Notes under the pieces: model-generated
Databases searched by the model: none
What the model was told of the DNA's origin: nothing
The model's input: the letters and a program-made list of their open reading frames with translations, nothing else
In this document: positions 7,361 through 19,330 of the stretch, one piece after another
Numbering within the stretch: position 1 is the first letter of the stretch
How the letters are laid out: each line of letters opens with the position of its first letter
Assembly (NCBI RefSeq): GCF_900111175.1
Contig: NZ_FOGI01000004.1
Span: 310,001 to 374,000, forward strand
Source of the DNA: Actinokineospora terrae
GTDB taxonomy: Bacteria; Actinomycetota; Actinomycetes; Mycobacteriales; Pseudonocardiaceae
Direction of reading: 5' to 3'
DNA length: 64,000 nucleotides
Translations under genes and position numbers: made by a program

Positions 7361-8512
7361 TTGCTCGTGCGCCTCACCCGGGTGGTCCGCCACCCCCTCA
7401 CCATCCTCACCGCGGTCGTGTGCGCGGCCGTCGGGTTCGGCTACCGGTCCACCGGGGAGGTCGGGTGGGGCGTCGTCGGCGCGCTGGTGGGGCTGCTGCT
7501 GGGGTTGATGTCGCTGCAGGTCGGGATGCTGGTGGGGGCCGTGCTGCTGGGGGCGCGGGTGCACAAGGTGGTCATCGGCATCGGGACCAGGCTGGTGGAC
7601 TGGACCACCGCGCGGCGTGCGGTGGTGCTGCGGGCGGTGCCGCTGCTGCTGTCGGTGTCGGTGGGACCGGGCAAGGCACCCGCACGCAAGCGGATGTGGG
7701 GCGCGGCGTTGTGTTCGGCGTTCGCGGCGATCGCAACAGTGGCGGCGACGGCGCTGGCGGTGTCCGACGGGTTCAGCCTGGGCCTGGCGATCGCCTGCGC
7801 GGCGGCGGTGGCGCACGCGCTGGTGCCGCGCAAACTGCCCGGGTCGACGTCAACGGGGTGGCTCGTGCTGCACCTGCCGCGGATGAGCGGCGTCCAGGCG
7901 CAACAGTTGGACGCGGCGCCGCTCGTGACCGCGACGGTGGACGCGGTGCAGGACGGCGAACTCGCCCGCGCATCGGCGATGGCGGCGGAACTGTCGGATC
8001 GCTACCCGAGCCTGCGCACCGCAACGGCCGCGCGAGTCCTGGTCCTGCAAGCACAAGGCCGGTACGCCGAAGCACTGTTGCAGGCGATGGCCATCGCGGG
8101 CGACACGACGCAGACCCCGCAGGAGGCCGCCGTGTCCTTCGCCGCCCTGGCCGGTCTGGCCTACGCGACCGTCGAGTCCGGCCAGCTGTCCGCCGAACTC
8201 GGCATGGGCACCGCCGACCAGGCCCTGGAGAACGCCGAGACCCTCGGCTACCCCACCCACCGCCTCGACGGCTGCCGGGCCCTGCGCGAACTCATCCTCG
8301 GCAACACCGCCAGGGCCATCTCCCTGGCCCGCCACTCCGCCAACACCACCGACGACCGCCTGGGCCGCGCCGACGACCTGGCCACCCTCGCCCGCGCCCA
8401 CATGGCCGCGGGCGACAACAAGGCCGCCCGCACGGCCCTCACCGAAGCCGAGCAGGTGGTCCCCTGGTGGCCCCGGGTAGCCGAGACCCGCACCCGCCTC
8501 GACATCGCCTAG
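7361..8512 (+). CDS. Membrane protein with M50-like N-half and helical-repeat C-half
   Basis: 383 residues from TTG 7361 (GTG 7367 is an alternative). Four or five hydrophobic segments occupy residues 10-170. The phrase LLGARVHKVVIGIGTRLVDW recalls the post-helix region of site-2-protease-like membrane proteins, but no HExxH or NxxPxxxxD is present, so no protease activity is claimed. Residues 200-383 are helical repeats of TPR type (ATAARVLVLQAQGRYAEALL; LATLARAHMAAGDNKAARTAL). Function unknown; a membrane scaffold is the simplest reading. Confidence 0.65.
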   Translation: MLVRLTRVVRHPLTILTAVVCAAVGFGYRSTGEVGWGVVGALVGLLLGLMSLQVGMLVGAVLLGARVHKVVIGIGTRLVDWTTARRAVVLRAVPLLLSVSVGPGKAPARKRMWGAALCSAFAAIATVAATALAVSDGFSLGLAIACAAAVAHALVPRKLPGSTSTGWLVLHLPRMSGVQAQQLDAAPLVTATVDAVQDGELARASAMAAELSDRYPSLRTATAARVLVLQAQGRYAEALLQAMAIAGDTTQTPQEAAVSFAALAGLAYATVESGQLSAELGMGTADQALENAETLGYPTHRLDGCRALRELILGNTARAISLARHSANTTDDRLGRADDLATLARAHMAAGDNKAARTALTEAEQVVPWWPRVAETRTRLDIA

Positions 8513-8519
8513 GCGGGCC

Positions 8520-8711
8520 CTACGACCACCCCACGATCCGCCGCCGAGCGATCTCGAACGCCCACGCCTCGGTGGACGCCTTCGTCCGTACCCCGAAACG
8601 CGTCGTCGTCGCACTCTCCACCACGGTATGGAACTCCTCCACCAACGCGTCCAACGACAACACGTCGAAGCCTGCGGACGTCCACTCGTAGTGCGCGTGC
8701 GTTCCGCCCAC
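8520..8711 (-). CDS. Small hypothetical protein or gene remnant
   Basis: 63-residue ORF, GTG 8711 to TAG 8520, convergent with the preceding gene (7 bp apart). It contains GGTHAHYEWTSAGFDVLSLD and ends AWAFEIARRRIVGWS. The residue mix looks like real protein rather than frame-shadow, which elsewhere here is Arg/Pro/Gly-rich. It reads like the C-terminal piece of a larger protein, and the frame continues open upstream without coding character. It may be a remnant. Confidence 0.4.
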   Translation of the reverse strand: MGGTHAHYEWTSAGFDVLSLDALVEEFHTVVESATTTRFGVRTKASTEAWAFEIARRRIVGWS

Positions 8712-8822
8712 TGACCAGTGCCCCGCACTCCCCTGGTCCGTCCGGGGTGTGCCGTAACAGGGGTTCGGGGGTGGGCGACGTCCTGGTTGAGGCGATCTTG
8801 CGGGTGGCTGCGGGAGGGGATC

Positions 8823-10715
8823 GTGGTCGAGTCGGTCATCGGGGTTCTCAGCGCGGTGCAGGGTTGTCTCAAGGTGGCCGCGGTGGGGCTGCTCGTCGTG
8901 GGGTTGGTGCTGCGGTGGCGGGCGCGGGTGGGGGGTTGGTCCCGGCAGCAGGTGGTGCCCCTGGGTGTGGTGCTGGGCACGATCGGGGTCGGGGCGCTGG
9001 TCGCCGCGGTCTGGGATGTGCCGCCACCGCCGGTCGGGTGGGTCGCGGGGGTGACGCTGGGGCTGGTTTTCGTCCTGCGGTTGGGGGATGCCCGGTTCTG
9101 GCAGGGGTTCGCGTGGGCGCTGGGGGTTTTCACGGTCGCCGGGGGTGTGCTGTTGGCGCTCACGGCAGTGACCGTGGTGCAGAGCGGGCGTGGCGGCGCG
9201 TTCTACGGCATCACCCGGCTGACCGAGCTCGGCGGCCACCACCTGAACCCGACCTACCCGTTGTGGTGGTTCCCGTTGCTGGCCAACGCGATCCTGGGTT
9301 ACGGGGTGCCGCTCGCCGCGACGCTGACGCTGTCGTGGCTGGCGGCGACGCGCCGGGACGTGAACCTGCCCGAGCGCGCGGGTTACGTGCTCGCCACCGC
9401 CGGGTTCGCGCTCATGGTGCTCGAGGGTCCCGCGTTCACCCTGATCTTCCTGATCTTCGGTGGTGTCGTCGGCGTCCCGCTCTGGCGGGTCCTGCTCGGT
9501 CTGGGACCGGCGGTGCTCGTGTTCGTCCTCGTCGGCCCGTCCGCGCTGCGCGGGGTGTTCCACGGGATCCTCGCGGTCCTCGGCAAGGTCCCGGCGCACG
9601 ACCCCCCGCCGATCACGTCGCCGCGCGAGGCGGTCCGGGCCGTGTTCGGCACCGCGCCGAGGCAGCTCGACGACCGGCCGTTGCTCTCGTACGCCGCCGA
9701 GGCCGCGACGGCGGGGCGGCGACGGCTGGGGATCCTGCTCGCCGTGCTGGTGATCCCGTTCGTCGTGGCGGTGTTCAGCCAGTTCACCCTCGACCACGGT
9801 GCCGCGCGAGCACTTCCGGTCGTGCACGTCCGCACCGAGATCGCCCTACCCGCGGAAGCGGTCTCGGTGCACCACGCGGGCGGCGACCAGGCGTGGGTCC
9901 GGCAGGCTGACGGCGGTGTGGTGCGGGTGGACCTCGCCGCGAAGAGCGCGCACCCGATTCCGTTGACCGCCAGCGCTGTGGCGGTCGTCGACGGTCGCGT
10001 GCTCGCGCTGGTCCCGGGTACACCGTCGCGGCTGGTCGACCTCGCCGACGATCAACGGGACGTGGTCGGGTTGCCGGACAACGTGTCGGGCGAGTTCGCG
10101 ATCCTCGGCCGGTTCCTCTACGTCGGCACGACCGCGGGCAAGTTGGCCGCCTACGACAAGACCACCGGCGCTGCGCTCGGGCAGGTGGACACCGGGGGCC
10201 GGGTCGCGCGGGTGATGGCCGGGGCGGGCTCGATCTGGACGCTGCACCTGCCCGAGGCGGAGTCGCTCTCGGGGCAGTACCAACTGATCAGGCGGGACCC
10301 GGCGACGCTGCTCGCGGCGGGCGCGCAGTCCAAGCTCCCCCGGGTCGACGACGCCGTGGTCACCGCGGCGGGCGTCGCCTGGACCGCCTTCCCGCCCGTG
10401 GCACTGGCGACCACAGTGGACAACGACGCCGAGCCGGTGGCCGCCGCGGAACTGCCCGAGGTCGAAGCGGGTGGCGGGCACTACTCGCTGTCGGTGGGGC
10501 GCGACGGCCGTTCGGCGTGGCTGGCCACCAGGCAGGGGCACGTCGAGCACGTGGCGGGCCGCGGGTCCCAACGCACGGACCTGCCGTACGACGCCGTGTC
10601 GGGGATCATCGAGACGGACCAGGGCACCTGGGCGTTGACGACCCTCAACCGCTCCATGGGCGTGCACACCGGCACCTGGCCCAAGAGCTTCCTGGTCCGC
10701 TGGATCGAGCAGTAG
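8823..10715 (+). CDS. Polytopic membrane protein with C-terminal beta-propeller-like domain
   Basis: 630 residues from GTG 8823, preceded by GGGAGGGGAT. Residues 1-245 hold about seven or eight hydrophobic helices. A cytosolic linker with PPPITSPREAV follows, and one more helix (LGILLAVLVIPFVVAVF) lies near 310. The last 300 residues are beta-strand repeats with blades such as VWVRQADGGVVRVDL and LYVGTTAGKLAAYDK, resembling PQQ- or lactonase-type propellers, probably outside the membrane. No catalytic motif is recognised. Possibly a sensor or cell-envelope scaffold; family unknown. Confidence 0.7.
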   Translation: MVESVIGVLSAVQGCLKVAAVGLLVVGLVLRWRARVGGWSRQQVVPLGVVLGTIGVGALVAAVWDVPPPPVGWVAGVTLGLVFVLRLGDARFWQGFAWALGVFTVAGGVLLALTAVTVVQSGRGGAFYGITRLTELGGHHLNPTYPLWWFPLLANAILGYGVPLAATLTLSWLAATRRDVNLPERAGYVLATAGFALMVLEGPAFTLIFLIFGGVVGVPLWRVLLGLGPAVLVFVLVGPSALRGVFHGILAVLGKVPAHDPPPITSPREAVRAVFGTAPRQLDDRPLLSYAAEAATAGRRRLGILLAVLVIPFVVAVFSQFTLDHGAARALPVVHVRTEIALPAEAVSVHHAGGDQAWVRQADGGVVRVDLAAKSAHPIPLTASAVAVVDGRVLALVPGTPSRLVDLADDQRDVVGLPDNVSGEFAILGRFLYVGTTAGKLAAYDKTTGAALGQVDTGGRVARVMAGAGSIWTLHLPEAESLSGQYQLIRRDPATLLAAGAQSKLPRVDDAVVTAAGVAWTAFPPVALATTVDNDAEPVAAAELPEVEAGGGHYSLSVGRDGRSAWLATRQGHVEHVAGRGSQRTDLPYDAVSGIIETDQGTWALTTLNRSMGVHTGTWPKSFLVRWIEQ

Positions 10716-10718
10716 AAC

Positions 10719-10756
10719 CGTTGCGCCCGCGCGAGTTTCCCCACGCGGGCGCAACG
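10719..10756. terminator. Bidirectional terminator before glgP
   Basis: Perfect 13-bp stem (10719-10731 with 10744-10756) and a 12-base loop, placed between the stop of the propeller protein gene and the stop of glgP on the other strand. Confidence 0.75.
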
Positions 10757-10761
10757 AGCGG

Positions 10762-13302
10762 TCAAGCCAGGACGACCTTGCCCAACTCCGCCGGAGTGGC
10801 CAGCAGCCCGTGCTTCGGGAGCACCCGGGCGGTCACGCCCAGCGCGCCCGCGTGCGGCAGGGCCAGTTCCGTCGTGTAGTGCCCGCCCTCGGTCGGCGAC
10901 ATCACCGCCGTCACCACGTCGCTGAGGTCGTCGCTGTCGCCCACCCGGCCGATGACGGCCTGGACCTCGACGTCCGACGGGTCGAGACCGGCCAGGTCGA
11001 CGGTGGCGTTGACCCGGACCGTCTCGCCGATCACCGGCGAGTGGTTGTCCTCGACCGCCAGCTCGCAGTCGACGACCTTGATCCGGTTCCACGCGGTGAA
11101 CAGGCGGTGCCGGTAGTCGGCCAGGTCCTTGGCGACCCGGAAGTCGTCGACCTGGGCCATGGCACCGGCGGCGGCCGCGGGGGCGTAGGCGGATTCCACG
11201 TACTCGCCGACCATGCGGGTCGCCTGGATGCGCGGGCCGAGCGAGGACAGGGTGTGGCGGACCATCGCCATCCACTGCGCCGGGACCCCGGCGGCGTCGC
11301 GGTCGTAGTACAGCGGCGCGACCTGGGAGCCGAGCAGCTCGTAGAGCGCCGCCGCCTCCAGGTCGTCGCGGCGCACGGGATCGGTGACGCCGTCCGCGGT
11401 CGGGATGGCCCACCCGTTGCTGCCGTCGTAGAACTCGTCCCACCAACCGTCCCGGATGGACAGGTTGAGGCCGCCGTTGAGGGCCGCCTTCATGCCCGAG
11501 GTGCCGCAGGCCTCCAGCGGGCGCATCGGGTTGTTCAGCCAGACGTCGCAGCCCCAGTAGAGGTAGCGGGCCATGTTCATGTCGTAGTCCGGCAGGAACA
11601 CGATCCGGTGGCGCACGCCCGCGTCGTCGGCGAAGCGGACGATCTGCTGGATCAGCGCCTTGCCGCCGTCGTCCGCCGGGTGCGACTTGCCCGCCACGAC
11701 CAGCTGGACCGGGCGCTGCGGGTGCAGCAGCAGGGCCCGCAGCCGCTCGGCGTCGCGCAGCATCAGGGTGAGCCGCTTGTAGGTCGGGACGCGGCGGGCG
11801 AAGCCGACGGTCAGCACATCGGGGTCGAACACCGAGTCGGTCCAGCCCAGTTCCAGCGCCGAGGCGCCGCGCTGCAACCAGGCCGCGCGGACCCGCTTGC
11901 GGACCTCGTCGACCAGGCGGCGGCGCAGCGTGCCGCGCAGCGCCCACAGCTCGCCGTCGGACACCGAGTCGGCGACGCCGGTGTAGCCCTCGTCGGCCGG
12001 GTCGCCGATGACCTCGGTCATCTCGCGGGCCGCCCAGGTGGGGCCGTGCACGCCGTTGGTGACCGAGCTGATCGGCACCTCGTCGGTGTCGAACCCGGGC
12101 CACAGGCCGCCGAACATGTCGCGGCTGACCGCGCCGTGCAGCCGGGACACGCCGTTGGCGCGCTGGGCCAGCCGCAGTCCCATGTGGGCCATGTTGAACA
12201 TGCCCGGGTTGTCCTCGGCGCCCAGCGCGAGCACCCGGCGCAGGTCGATGCCGGGCAGCAGCGTGCCGTCGCCGAAGTAGTGCTGGACCAGGTCGACCGG
12301 GAAGCGGTCGATACCGGCCGGGACCGGGGTGTGGGTGGTGAACACCGTGCCCGCGCGGACCGCGGACAGCGCCTGGTCGAAGTCGAGCGCCTGGCCGGAG
12401 ACCAGTTCGCGCAGCCGCTCCAGGCCGAGGAACCCGGCGTGGCCCTCGTTGGTGTGGAACACCTCGGGCTGCGGGGTGCCGGTCAGCTCGCAGTACGTGC
12501 GGACCGCGCGGACGCCGCCGACCCCGGCCAGGATCTCCTGGCGGATGCGGTGGTCCTGGTCGCCGCCGTAGAGCCGGTCGGTGACCCCGCGCAGGTCCTC
12601 GGCGTTCTCCTCGATGTCGGAGTCGAGCAGCAGCAGCGGCACCCGGCCGACCTGGGCCTTCCAGATCCGCGCGCGCAGCACCCGGCCGCCGGGCATCGCC
12701 ACGTGCACCAGGATCGGCGCGCCGGACGGCTCGGTCAGCGGCTCCAGCGGCAACCCGTTCGGGTCGATCACCGGGTAGTGCTCGACCTGCCAGCCGTCGA
12801 GCGAGAGCGACTGGCGGAAGTAGCCGGAGCGGTAGAGCAGCCCGACGCCGATCAGCGGCACGCCGTGGTCGGACGCCGCCTTGAGGTGGTCGCCCGCCAG
12901 GACGCCGAGGCCGCCGGAGTAGTTGGGCAGCGCCTCGGTGACGCCGAACTCCATCGAGAAGTAGGCGATCGAGGCGGGCAGCCTGCTGCCGTTGTTCCCG
13001 GTGTCGTGGCGCTGGTACCAGCGCGGCTCCCGCAGGTAGCGGCGCAGGTCGTCGGCGACCCCGGCCACCCGGTCGAGGAAGGCCGGGTCGGCGGCGAGCC
13101 GGTCGAGCCGCTCCGCGGGCACCTTGGCCAGCAGGTGCAGCGGGTCACCGCCCACGGCCGCCCAGATGTCGCGGTCGACATCGGCGAACAGGTCCTGGGT
13201 CGGCGGGTGCCAGGTCCACCGCAGGTTGGTGGCGAGCACCCCGAGGTCGGCGAGCGGCGCGGGCAACCCGGCGCGGACGGTGAATCGACGTACGGCTTTC
13301 AC
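10762..13302 (-). CDS. glgP: Alpha-glucan phosphorylase GlgP
   Basis: PLP-dependent phosphorylase releasing glucose-1-phosphate from glycogen ends. 846 residues, matching the actinobacterial GlgP type, with an N-terminal DUF3417-like region. The PLP lysine is in GTSGMKAALNGG (Lys605), and NEGHAGF and TNGVHGPTW line the active site. GTG 13302 is used; no ATG with support exists upstream. It is divergent from glgE, with 389 bp between starts. It would feed on glucans built by GlgE/GlgB, so shared regulation from the intergenic region is plausible. Confidence 0.95.
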   Translation of the reverse strand: MKAVRRFTVRAGLPAPLADLGVLATNLRWTWHPPTQDLFADVDRDIWAAVGGDPLHLLAKVPAERLDRLAADPAFLDRVAGVADDLRRYLREPRWYQRHDTGNNGSRLPASIAYFSMEFGVTEALPNYSGGLGVLAGDHLKAASDHGVPLIGVGLLYRSGYFRQSLSLDGWQVEHYPVIDPNGLPLEPLTEPSGAPILVHVAMPGGRVLRARIWKAQVGRVPLLLLDSDIEENAEDLRGVTDRLYGGDQDHRIRQEILAGVGGVRAVRTYCELTGTPQPEVFHTNEGHAGFLGLERLRELVSGQALDFDQALSAVRAGTVFTTHTPVPAGIDRFPVDLVQHYFGDGTLLPGIDLRRVLALGAEDNPGMFNMAHMGLRLAQRANGVSRLHGAVSRDMFGGLWPGFDTDEVPISSVTNGVHGPTWAAREMTEVIGDPADEGYTGVADSVSDGELWALRGTLRRRLVDEVRKRVRAAWLQRGASALELGWTDSVFDPDVLTVGFARRVPTYKRLTLMLRDAERLRALLLHPQRPVQLVVAGKSHPADDGGKALIQQIVRFADDAGVRHRIVFLPDYDMNMARYLYWGCDVWLNNPMRPLEACGTSGMKAALNGGLNLSIRDGWWDEFYDGSNGWAIPTADGVTDPVRRDDLEAAALYELLGSQVAPLYYDRDAAGVPAQWMAMVRHTLSSLGPRIQATRMVGEYVESAYAPAAAAGAMAQVDDFRVAKDLADYRHRLFTAWNRIKVVDCELAVEDNHSPVIGETVRVNATVDLAGLDPSDVEVQAVIGRVGDSDDLSDVVTAVMSPTEGGHYTTELALPHAGALGVTARVLPKHGLLATPAELGKVVLA

Positions 13303-13310
13303 GGAGACCG

Positions 13311-13338
13311 ACCCTACTGGCCTGCCTGGATCGAGCAA
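13311..13338 (-). promoter_or_regulatory. Candidate glgP promoter
   Basis: Read on the minus strand: TTGCTC (13338-13333), a 16-base spacer, then TAGGGT (13316-13311), ending 8 bases before the glgP GTG. No Shine-Dalgarno sequence fits between, so the message may be leaderless or nearly so. Consensus match by eye only. Confidence 0.4.
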
Positions 13339-13691
13339 GCCGTGCGCGCGGCCCCCGGGCACCTGATCCGGAGTAACCGCAGATCAACCAGGGTGCGCCC
13401 AATTGGGAATGGTCGCAATGTCGCCGAGCGCCGCGGGCGGGGAGCGTGACCGACCGGGTGACCACACAGGACGAACCGGCCGCGGACCCGAGGTGTCAGG
13501 CCGCGGCAACGCCACCGTCGATCGGGTGACGGTTCCCGTTGGCCGAGGCGGGGTACTTCCGGTAGAGGTCCCCCTGTGGTCTCCAGCCGGCGCGCCGCGG
13601 TTTGTCAAGATCCATCCCCCGCCCGGGTGGGTCGGATCCGGCCGCACCCGGCAGACTGGGGGCAAGCACCCGACGGAGAGGAGCCTGACCG
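13339..13691. other. glgP-glgE divergent control region
   Basis: No convincing gene. Contains a 13-base word GACCACACAGGAC (13460-13472) that recurs upstream of treS (15891-15903). The GTG at 13458-13460 could open a 23-codon ORF, which I do not call. The last 20 bases carry GAGAGGAGC, the glgE ribosome site. Confidence 0.5.
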
Positions 13692-15659
13692 GTGAGCGGT
13701 CGGCTTGGCATCGATGACGTGTCCCCGCTCGTGTCCTGTGGCCGGTATCCGGGCAAAGCCGTTGTGGGCGAACACATCCCGGTGCGCGCGACGGTGTGGC
13801 GCGAGGGGCACGACGCGGTCGCGGCGACGGTCGCGTGGCGCGGCCCCGGCGACGGCAAGGCCCGGCGCACCAGGATGCGCCCGGACGGCCTGGAACCCGA
13901 TCGGTGGGTCGCCGACATCGTCCCGGACACCGAGGGCCTGTGGACCTTCCGGGTGGACGCGTGGAGCGACCCGTGGGCGACCTGGGTGCACACCGTCGAG
14001 GTGAAGGTGGCGGCCGGGCAGCAGGCCGGGGAACTGGCCAACGACCTGGAGGTCGGCGCGCGGCTGCTGGAGCGGGTGGGCAGGCGGCCCGACCGCGGCG
14101 GCGACCGCAAGCTGCTGGTGTCCGCGGCGCGGGCGCTGCGCGACGAGACGACCCCGCTGTCCGCGCGGATCGCCGAGGCGCTGGCGGAGACCACCAGGCG
14201 GGTGATGCACCAGCACCCGGTGCGCGAGCTGGTGACCAAGGGCAAGCCGATGCAGCTGTGGGTCGACCGCAAGGTCGCGCTGTACGGCTCGTGGTACGAG
14301 TTCTTCCCGCGCTCGACCGGCGGCCTCGACACCGAGGGCAAGCCGGTGCACGGCACGTTCGCCACCGCGGCCAAGGAGCTGGACCGGATCGCGGCGATGG
14401 GCTTCGACATCGTCTACCTCCCGCCGATTCACCCGATCGGTGAGGAAAACCGCAAGGGCCCGAACAACAACGTGGTGGCCAAGCCCGGCGACGTGGGGTC
14501 GACCTGGGCGATCGGCTCGGCCGACGGCGGGCACGACGCGATCCACCCGGAGCTGGGCACCTTCGAGGACTTCCGGGCGTTCGTGGCCAGGGCGCGCGAG
14601 CTGGACATGGAGGTCGCGCTCGACTTCGCGCTGCAGTGCGCCCCCGACCACCCGTGGGTGATCAAGCACCCGGACTGGTTCACCACCAGGCCGGACGGGA
14701 CGATCGCCTACGCGGAGAACCCGCCCAAGAAGTACCAGGACATCTACCCGATCAACTTCGACAACGACGCGGAGGGCCTCTACCAGGAGGTGCTGCGGGT
14801 CGTGCTGCTCTGGGTCGAGCAGGGGGTGCGGGTGTTCCGGGTGGACAACCCGCACACCAAGCCGCCGGACTTCTGGGAGTGGCTGATCCGCCAGGTCAAG
14901 GCGGTCGCCCCGGACGTGCTGTTCCTGTCCGAGGCGTTCACCAGGCCCGCGCGGCTCTACGGGCTGGCCAAGCTCGGGTTCACCCAGTCCTACACCTACT
15001 TCACCTGGCGCACGACCAAGCAGGAGCTGGTCGAGTTCGGGGTCGAGCTGGTGGCGCACGCCGACGAGGCGCGGCCGAACCTGTTCGTCAACACCCCGGA
15101 CATCCTGCACGAGTCGCTGCAGGTGGGCGGCCCGGCGACGTTCGCGATCCGGGCGGCGCTGGCCGCGACGCTCTCGCCCACCTGGGGGGTGTACTCCGGC
15201 TACGAGCTCTACGAGCACCAGGCGGTGCGCGAGGGCAGCGAGGAGTACCTGGACTCGGAGAAGTACGAGCTGCGGCCGCGCGACTACGCGGGCGCGCTCG
15301 CCGAGGGCCGGTCGCTGCAACCGTGGATCACCCGGCTCAACGCGATCCGCCGGGCGCACCCCGCGCTGCAGCAGCTGCGGACGCTGCGGTTCCACCACGT
15401 GGACAACGACGCGCTGATCGCCTACTCCAAGACCGACCCGGAGACCGGGGACACGGTGGTCGTGGTGATCACCCTGGACCCGAGGTCGCCGCAGGAGGGT
15501 GTGCTCTGGCTCGACTGGGCCGCCCTCGGGTTGGACCCGCAGGCGTCGCACGCCGCGCACGACGAGGTGTCCGGGCAGAGCTGGCGCTGGGGCGCGGGCA
15601 ACTACGTCCGGCTCGACCCGTGGGTGAGCGTCGCGCACATCGTCCACATCCGACGCTGA
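13692..15659 (+). CDS. glgE: Maltosyltransferase GlgE
   Basis: Transfers maltose from alpha-maltose-1-phosphate to the non-reducing end of alpha-1,4-glucans (GH13_3). 655 residues, usual length. An N-terminal beta domain with [14 protein letters not shown] leads into the barrel. [17 protein letters not shown] gives nucleophile Asp385, and FLSEAFTRP gives Glu414; both align with the known Streptomyces enzyme at a constant offset. Start GTG 13692 follows GAGGAGCCTGACC. First of the forward gene series glgE, treS, mak, CBS gene, glgB. Confidence 0.95.
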   Translation: MSGRLGIDDVSPLVSCGRYPGKAVVGEHIPVRATVWREGHDAVAATVAWRGPGDGKARRTRMRPDGLEPDRWVADIVPDTEGLWTFRVDAWSDPWATWVHTVEVKVAAGQQAGELANDLEVGARLLERVGRRPDRGGDRKLLVSAARALRDETTPLSARIAEALAETTRRVMHQHPVRELVTKGKPMQLWVDRKVALYGSWYEFFPRSTGGLDTEGKPVHGTFATAAKELDRIAAMGFDIVYLPPIHPIGEENRKGPNNNVVAKPGDVGSTWAIGSADGGHDAIHPELGTFEDFRAFVARARELDMEVALDFALQCAPDHPWVIKHPDWFTTRPDGTIAYAENPPKKYQDIYPINFDNDAEGLYQEVLRVVLLWVEQGVRVFRVDNPHTKPPDFWEWLIRQVKAVAPDVLFLSEAFTRPARLYGLAKLGFTQSYTYFTWRTTKQELVEFGVELVAHADEARPNLFVNTPDILHESLQVGGPATFAIRAALAATLSPTWGVYSGYELYEHQAVREGSEEYLDSEKYELRPRDYAGALAEGRSLQPWITRLNAIRRAHPALQQLRTLRFHHVDNDALIAYSKTDPETGDTVVVVITLDPRSPQEGVLWLDWAALGLDPQASHAAHDEVSGQSWRWGAGNYVRLDPWVSVAHIVHIRR

Positions 15660-16043
15660 GCACATCCGGCGCCGAGCCGAAAGTCCCCTCTTCACCGCTG
15701 CGGCGGCACATCACCCGAACGGCGGTGGTGTGCCGTCGGCGTCGTTTGGCACCGTTCCGCCGGTCCGGCGCCGGTTCCCGCCGACTGAGATGGTGATCAC
15801 CGTCGGGCATGGATCACCCGGTTCGGGGGTAACCCCTTCGTTGGCCGGTGTGACCGCGCGGGGCGACGGCGCCCCCGCGTCCCCCGCACCGACCACACAG
15901 GACAGTCGGGGGAGACCGGGAGGTCGCAGGGCGGTGCGCGGTCGACCGGGGCGAAACGTGGTACGCATGGCGCACCGGCACTGGACGCACCGGGCAGGGA
16001 CACGCCGGCACACGGCCGAGACACGGGGCGAGGGCGACAAGGC
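15660..16043. other. Intergenic region upstream of treS
   Basis: 384 bases with no gene. Holds the second copy of GACCACACAGGAC (15891-15903). An ORF with 105 codons can be drawn (15730-16047) but is Arg/Pro/Gly-rich shadow. No clear terminator for glgE or promoter for treS was recognised. Confidence 0.5.
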
Positions 16044-17839
<1,796 letters not shown>

Positions 17840-17843
<4 letters not shown>

Positions 17844-19198
17844 CCACCCGACCCCTGCCCGCGGTGGCGTCCCTCGCCGACGACCTGCCGACCTGGCTGC
17901 CCGCGCAGCGCTGGTTCGCGGCCAAGGGCCGGGACATCGGCAGCGCGCAGGTGGAGCGGGCGGCACTGCTGTGGGAGGGCGCCGAACCCGGTGCCCCCAG
18001 CCTGCTGCACGCCTTGGTCGACGCCGACGGTGAGCGCTACCAGTTGCTGCTCGGGGTGGTCGACGAGGTTCCCGACCACCTGCGCGGCGCCCTGGTGGGC
18101 CAACTGGAGGACGGGCTGCACGCCTACGACGCGACGCACGACGCGGAGTTGATGGGCGGGCTGCTCGACCTGTTCGCCGCCCACTCGACCGCCGGTGGTG
18201 TCGACTGGCTGCCGGAGCCCGGGGTGGAGATCCAGACCGGGCTGCGCGCGAGGCCGATCGGGGTGGAGCAGTCCAACACCTCGATCGTGTTCGGCGAGCA
18301 CTACATCCTGAAGGTCTACCGGCGGCCCGTCCTGGGCGAGAGCCGGGACGTGGAGCTGCACCGGGCGCTGGCAGGCGCGGGCAGCACGCGGGTGGCGGCG
18401 CCAGTCGCGGTGATGCGCACGGACGACACGGTGCTCGGGTTCGCCCAGCGCTTCCTCGGCGACGCGGCCGAGGGCTGGGCGACGGCGACCGCGAGCGTGC
18501 GGGACCTGCTGGCCGAGGCCGACCTGCACGCGGGCGAGGCTGGCGGCGACTTCGCGGGCGAGGCGCGGCGGCTGGGCGCGGCGGTGGCCGCGGTGCACGC
18601 CGACCTGGCCACCGCGCTGGGCACCGAGCCGGTCGGGCAGGCCGAGATGGCCGCCGGGGCCGACGCCATGCACGCCAGGTTGGACTCGGTGCTGCGGGAG
18701 GTGCCCGCGCTCGCCGAGCACGAACCGGTGCTGCGGGCGGCGTTCGACGCGGTGCGCGGGCTGCCGGGCACCACGGTCCAGCAGGTGCACGGCGACCTGC
18801 ACCTGGGCCAGGTGCTGCGCACGACCACCGGGTGGGTGCTCATCGACTTCGAGGGCGAGCCGGACGCGCCGCCCGCCGAGCGCGACCGGGCGAAGTCGCC
18901 GCTGCGGGACGTGGCCGGGATGCTGCGCTCGTTCGACTACGCCGCGTTGCACCTGCTGGCGGGCGAGGACCCCGACAACCAGCGGCTCACCCGGGCGGCG
19001 GAGTGGGCCGAGCGCAACCGGTCGGCGTTCTGCGACGGGTACGCGGAAGTGGGTGCCGACCCGCGCGCGGACGCGGTGCTGCTGCGCGCTTTCGAGCTGG
19101 ACAAGGCCGTGTATGAGGTGGGCTACGAACACCGCAACCGCCCCGACTGGGTGCCCATCCCGCTGGCCGCGATCACCAGGGTCACGGCCAGGCGATGA
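17840..19198 (+). CDS. mak: Maltokinase Mak (Pep2)
   Basis: Phosphorylates maltose with ATP to maltose-1-phosphate, the GlgE donor. 452 residues with the aminoglycoside-phosphotransferase-like kinase fold. QRWFAAKGR is near residue 20, [13 protein letters not shown] forms the nucleotide loop (about 141), [11 protein letters not shown] is the catalytic loop (about 316), and IDFEGEP binds metal (about 334). The C-terminal [18 protein letters not shown] is typical of Mak. GTG 17840 overlaps the treS stop. Confidence 0.94.
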
Positions 19199-19330
19199 CG
19201 CCCGGATCAGGACATGACGTGGTTGCGACTTTTGGGCAGCACGAGTTTCGGGTATTCCAGAACGTGGTTAACCTGATCGACAATGCCCGCTCTCGGGGTG
19301 CCGCCGGTTGAAGGATCGGGGTGTGGCGAC

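Noticed and set aside
10810..13449. 879-codon plus-strand frame
   Set aside because: Antisense shadow of glgP with no motif.
13458..13529. 23-codon ORF beginning VTTQDEP upstream of glgE
   Set aside because: No ribosome site and no conservation evidence; the shared 13-base word explains the resemblance to the treS upstream region.
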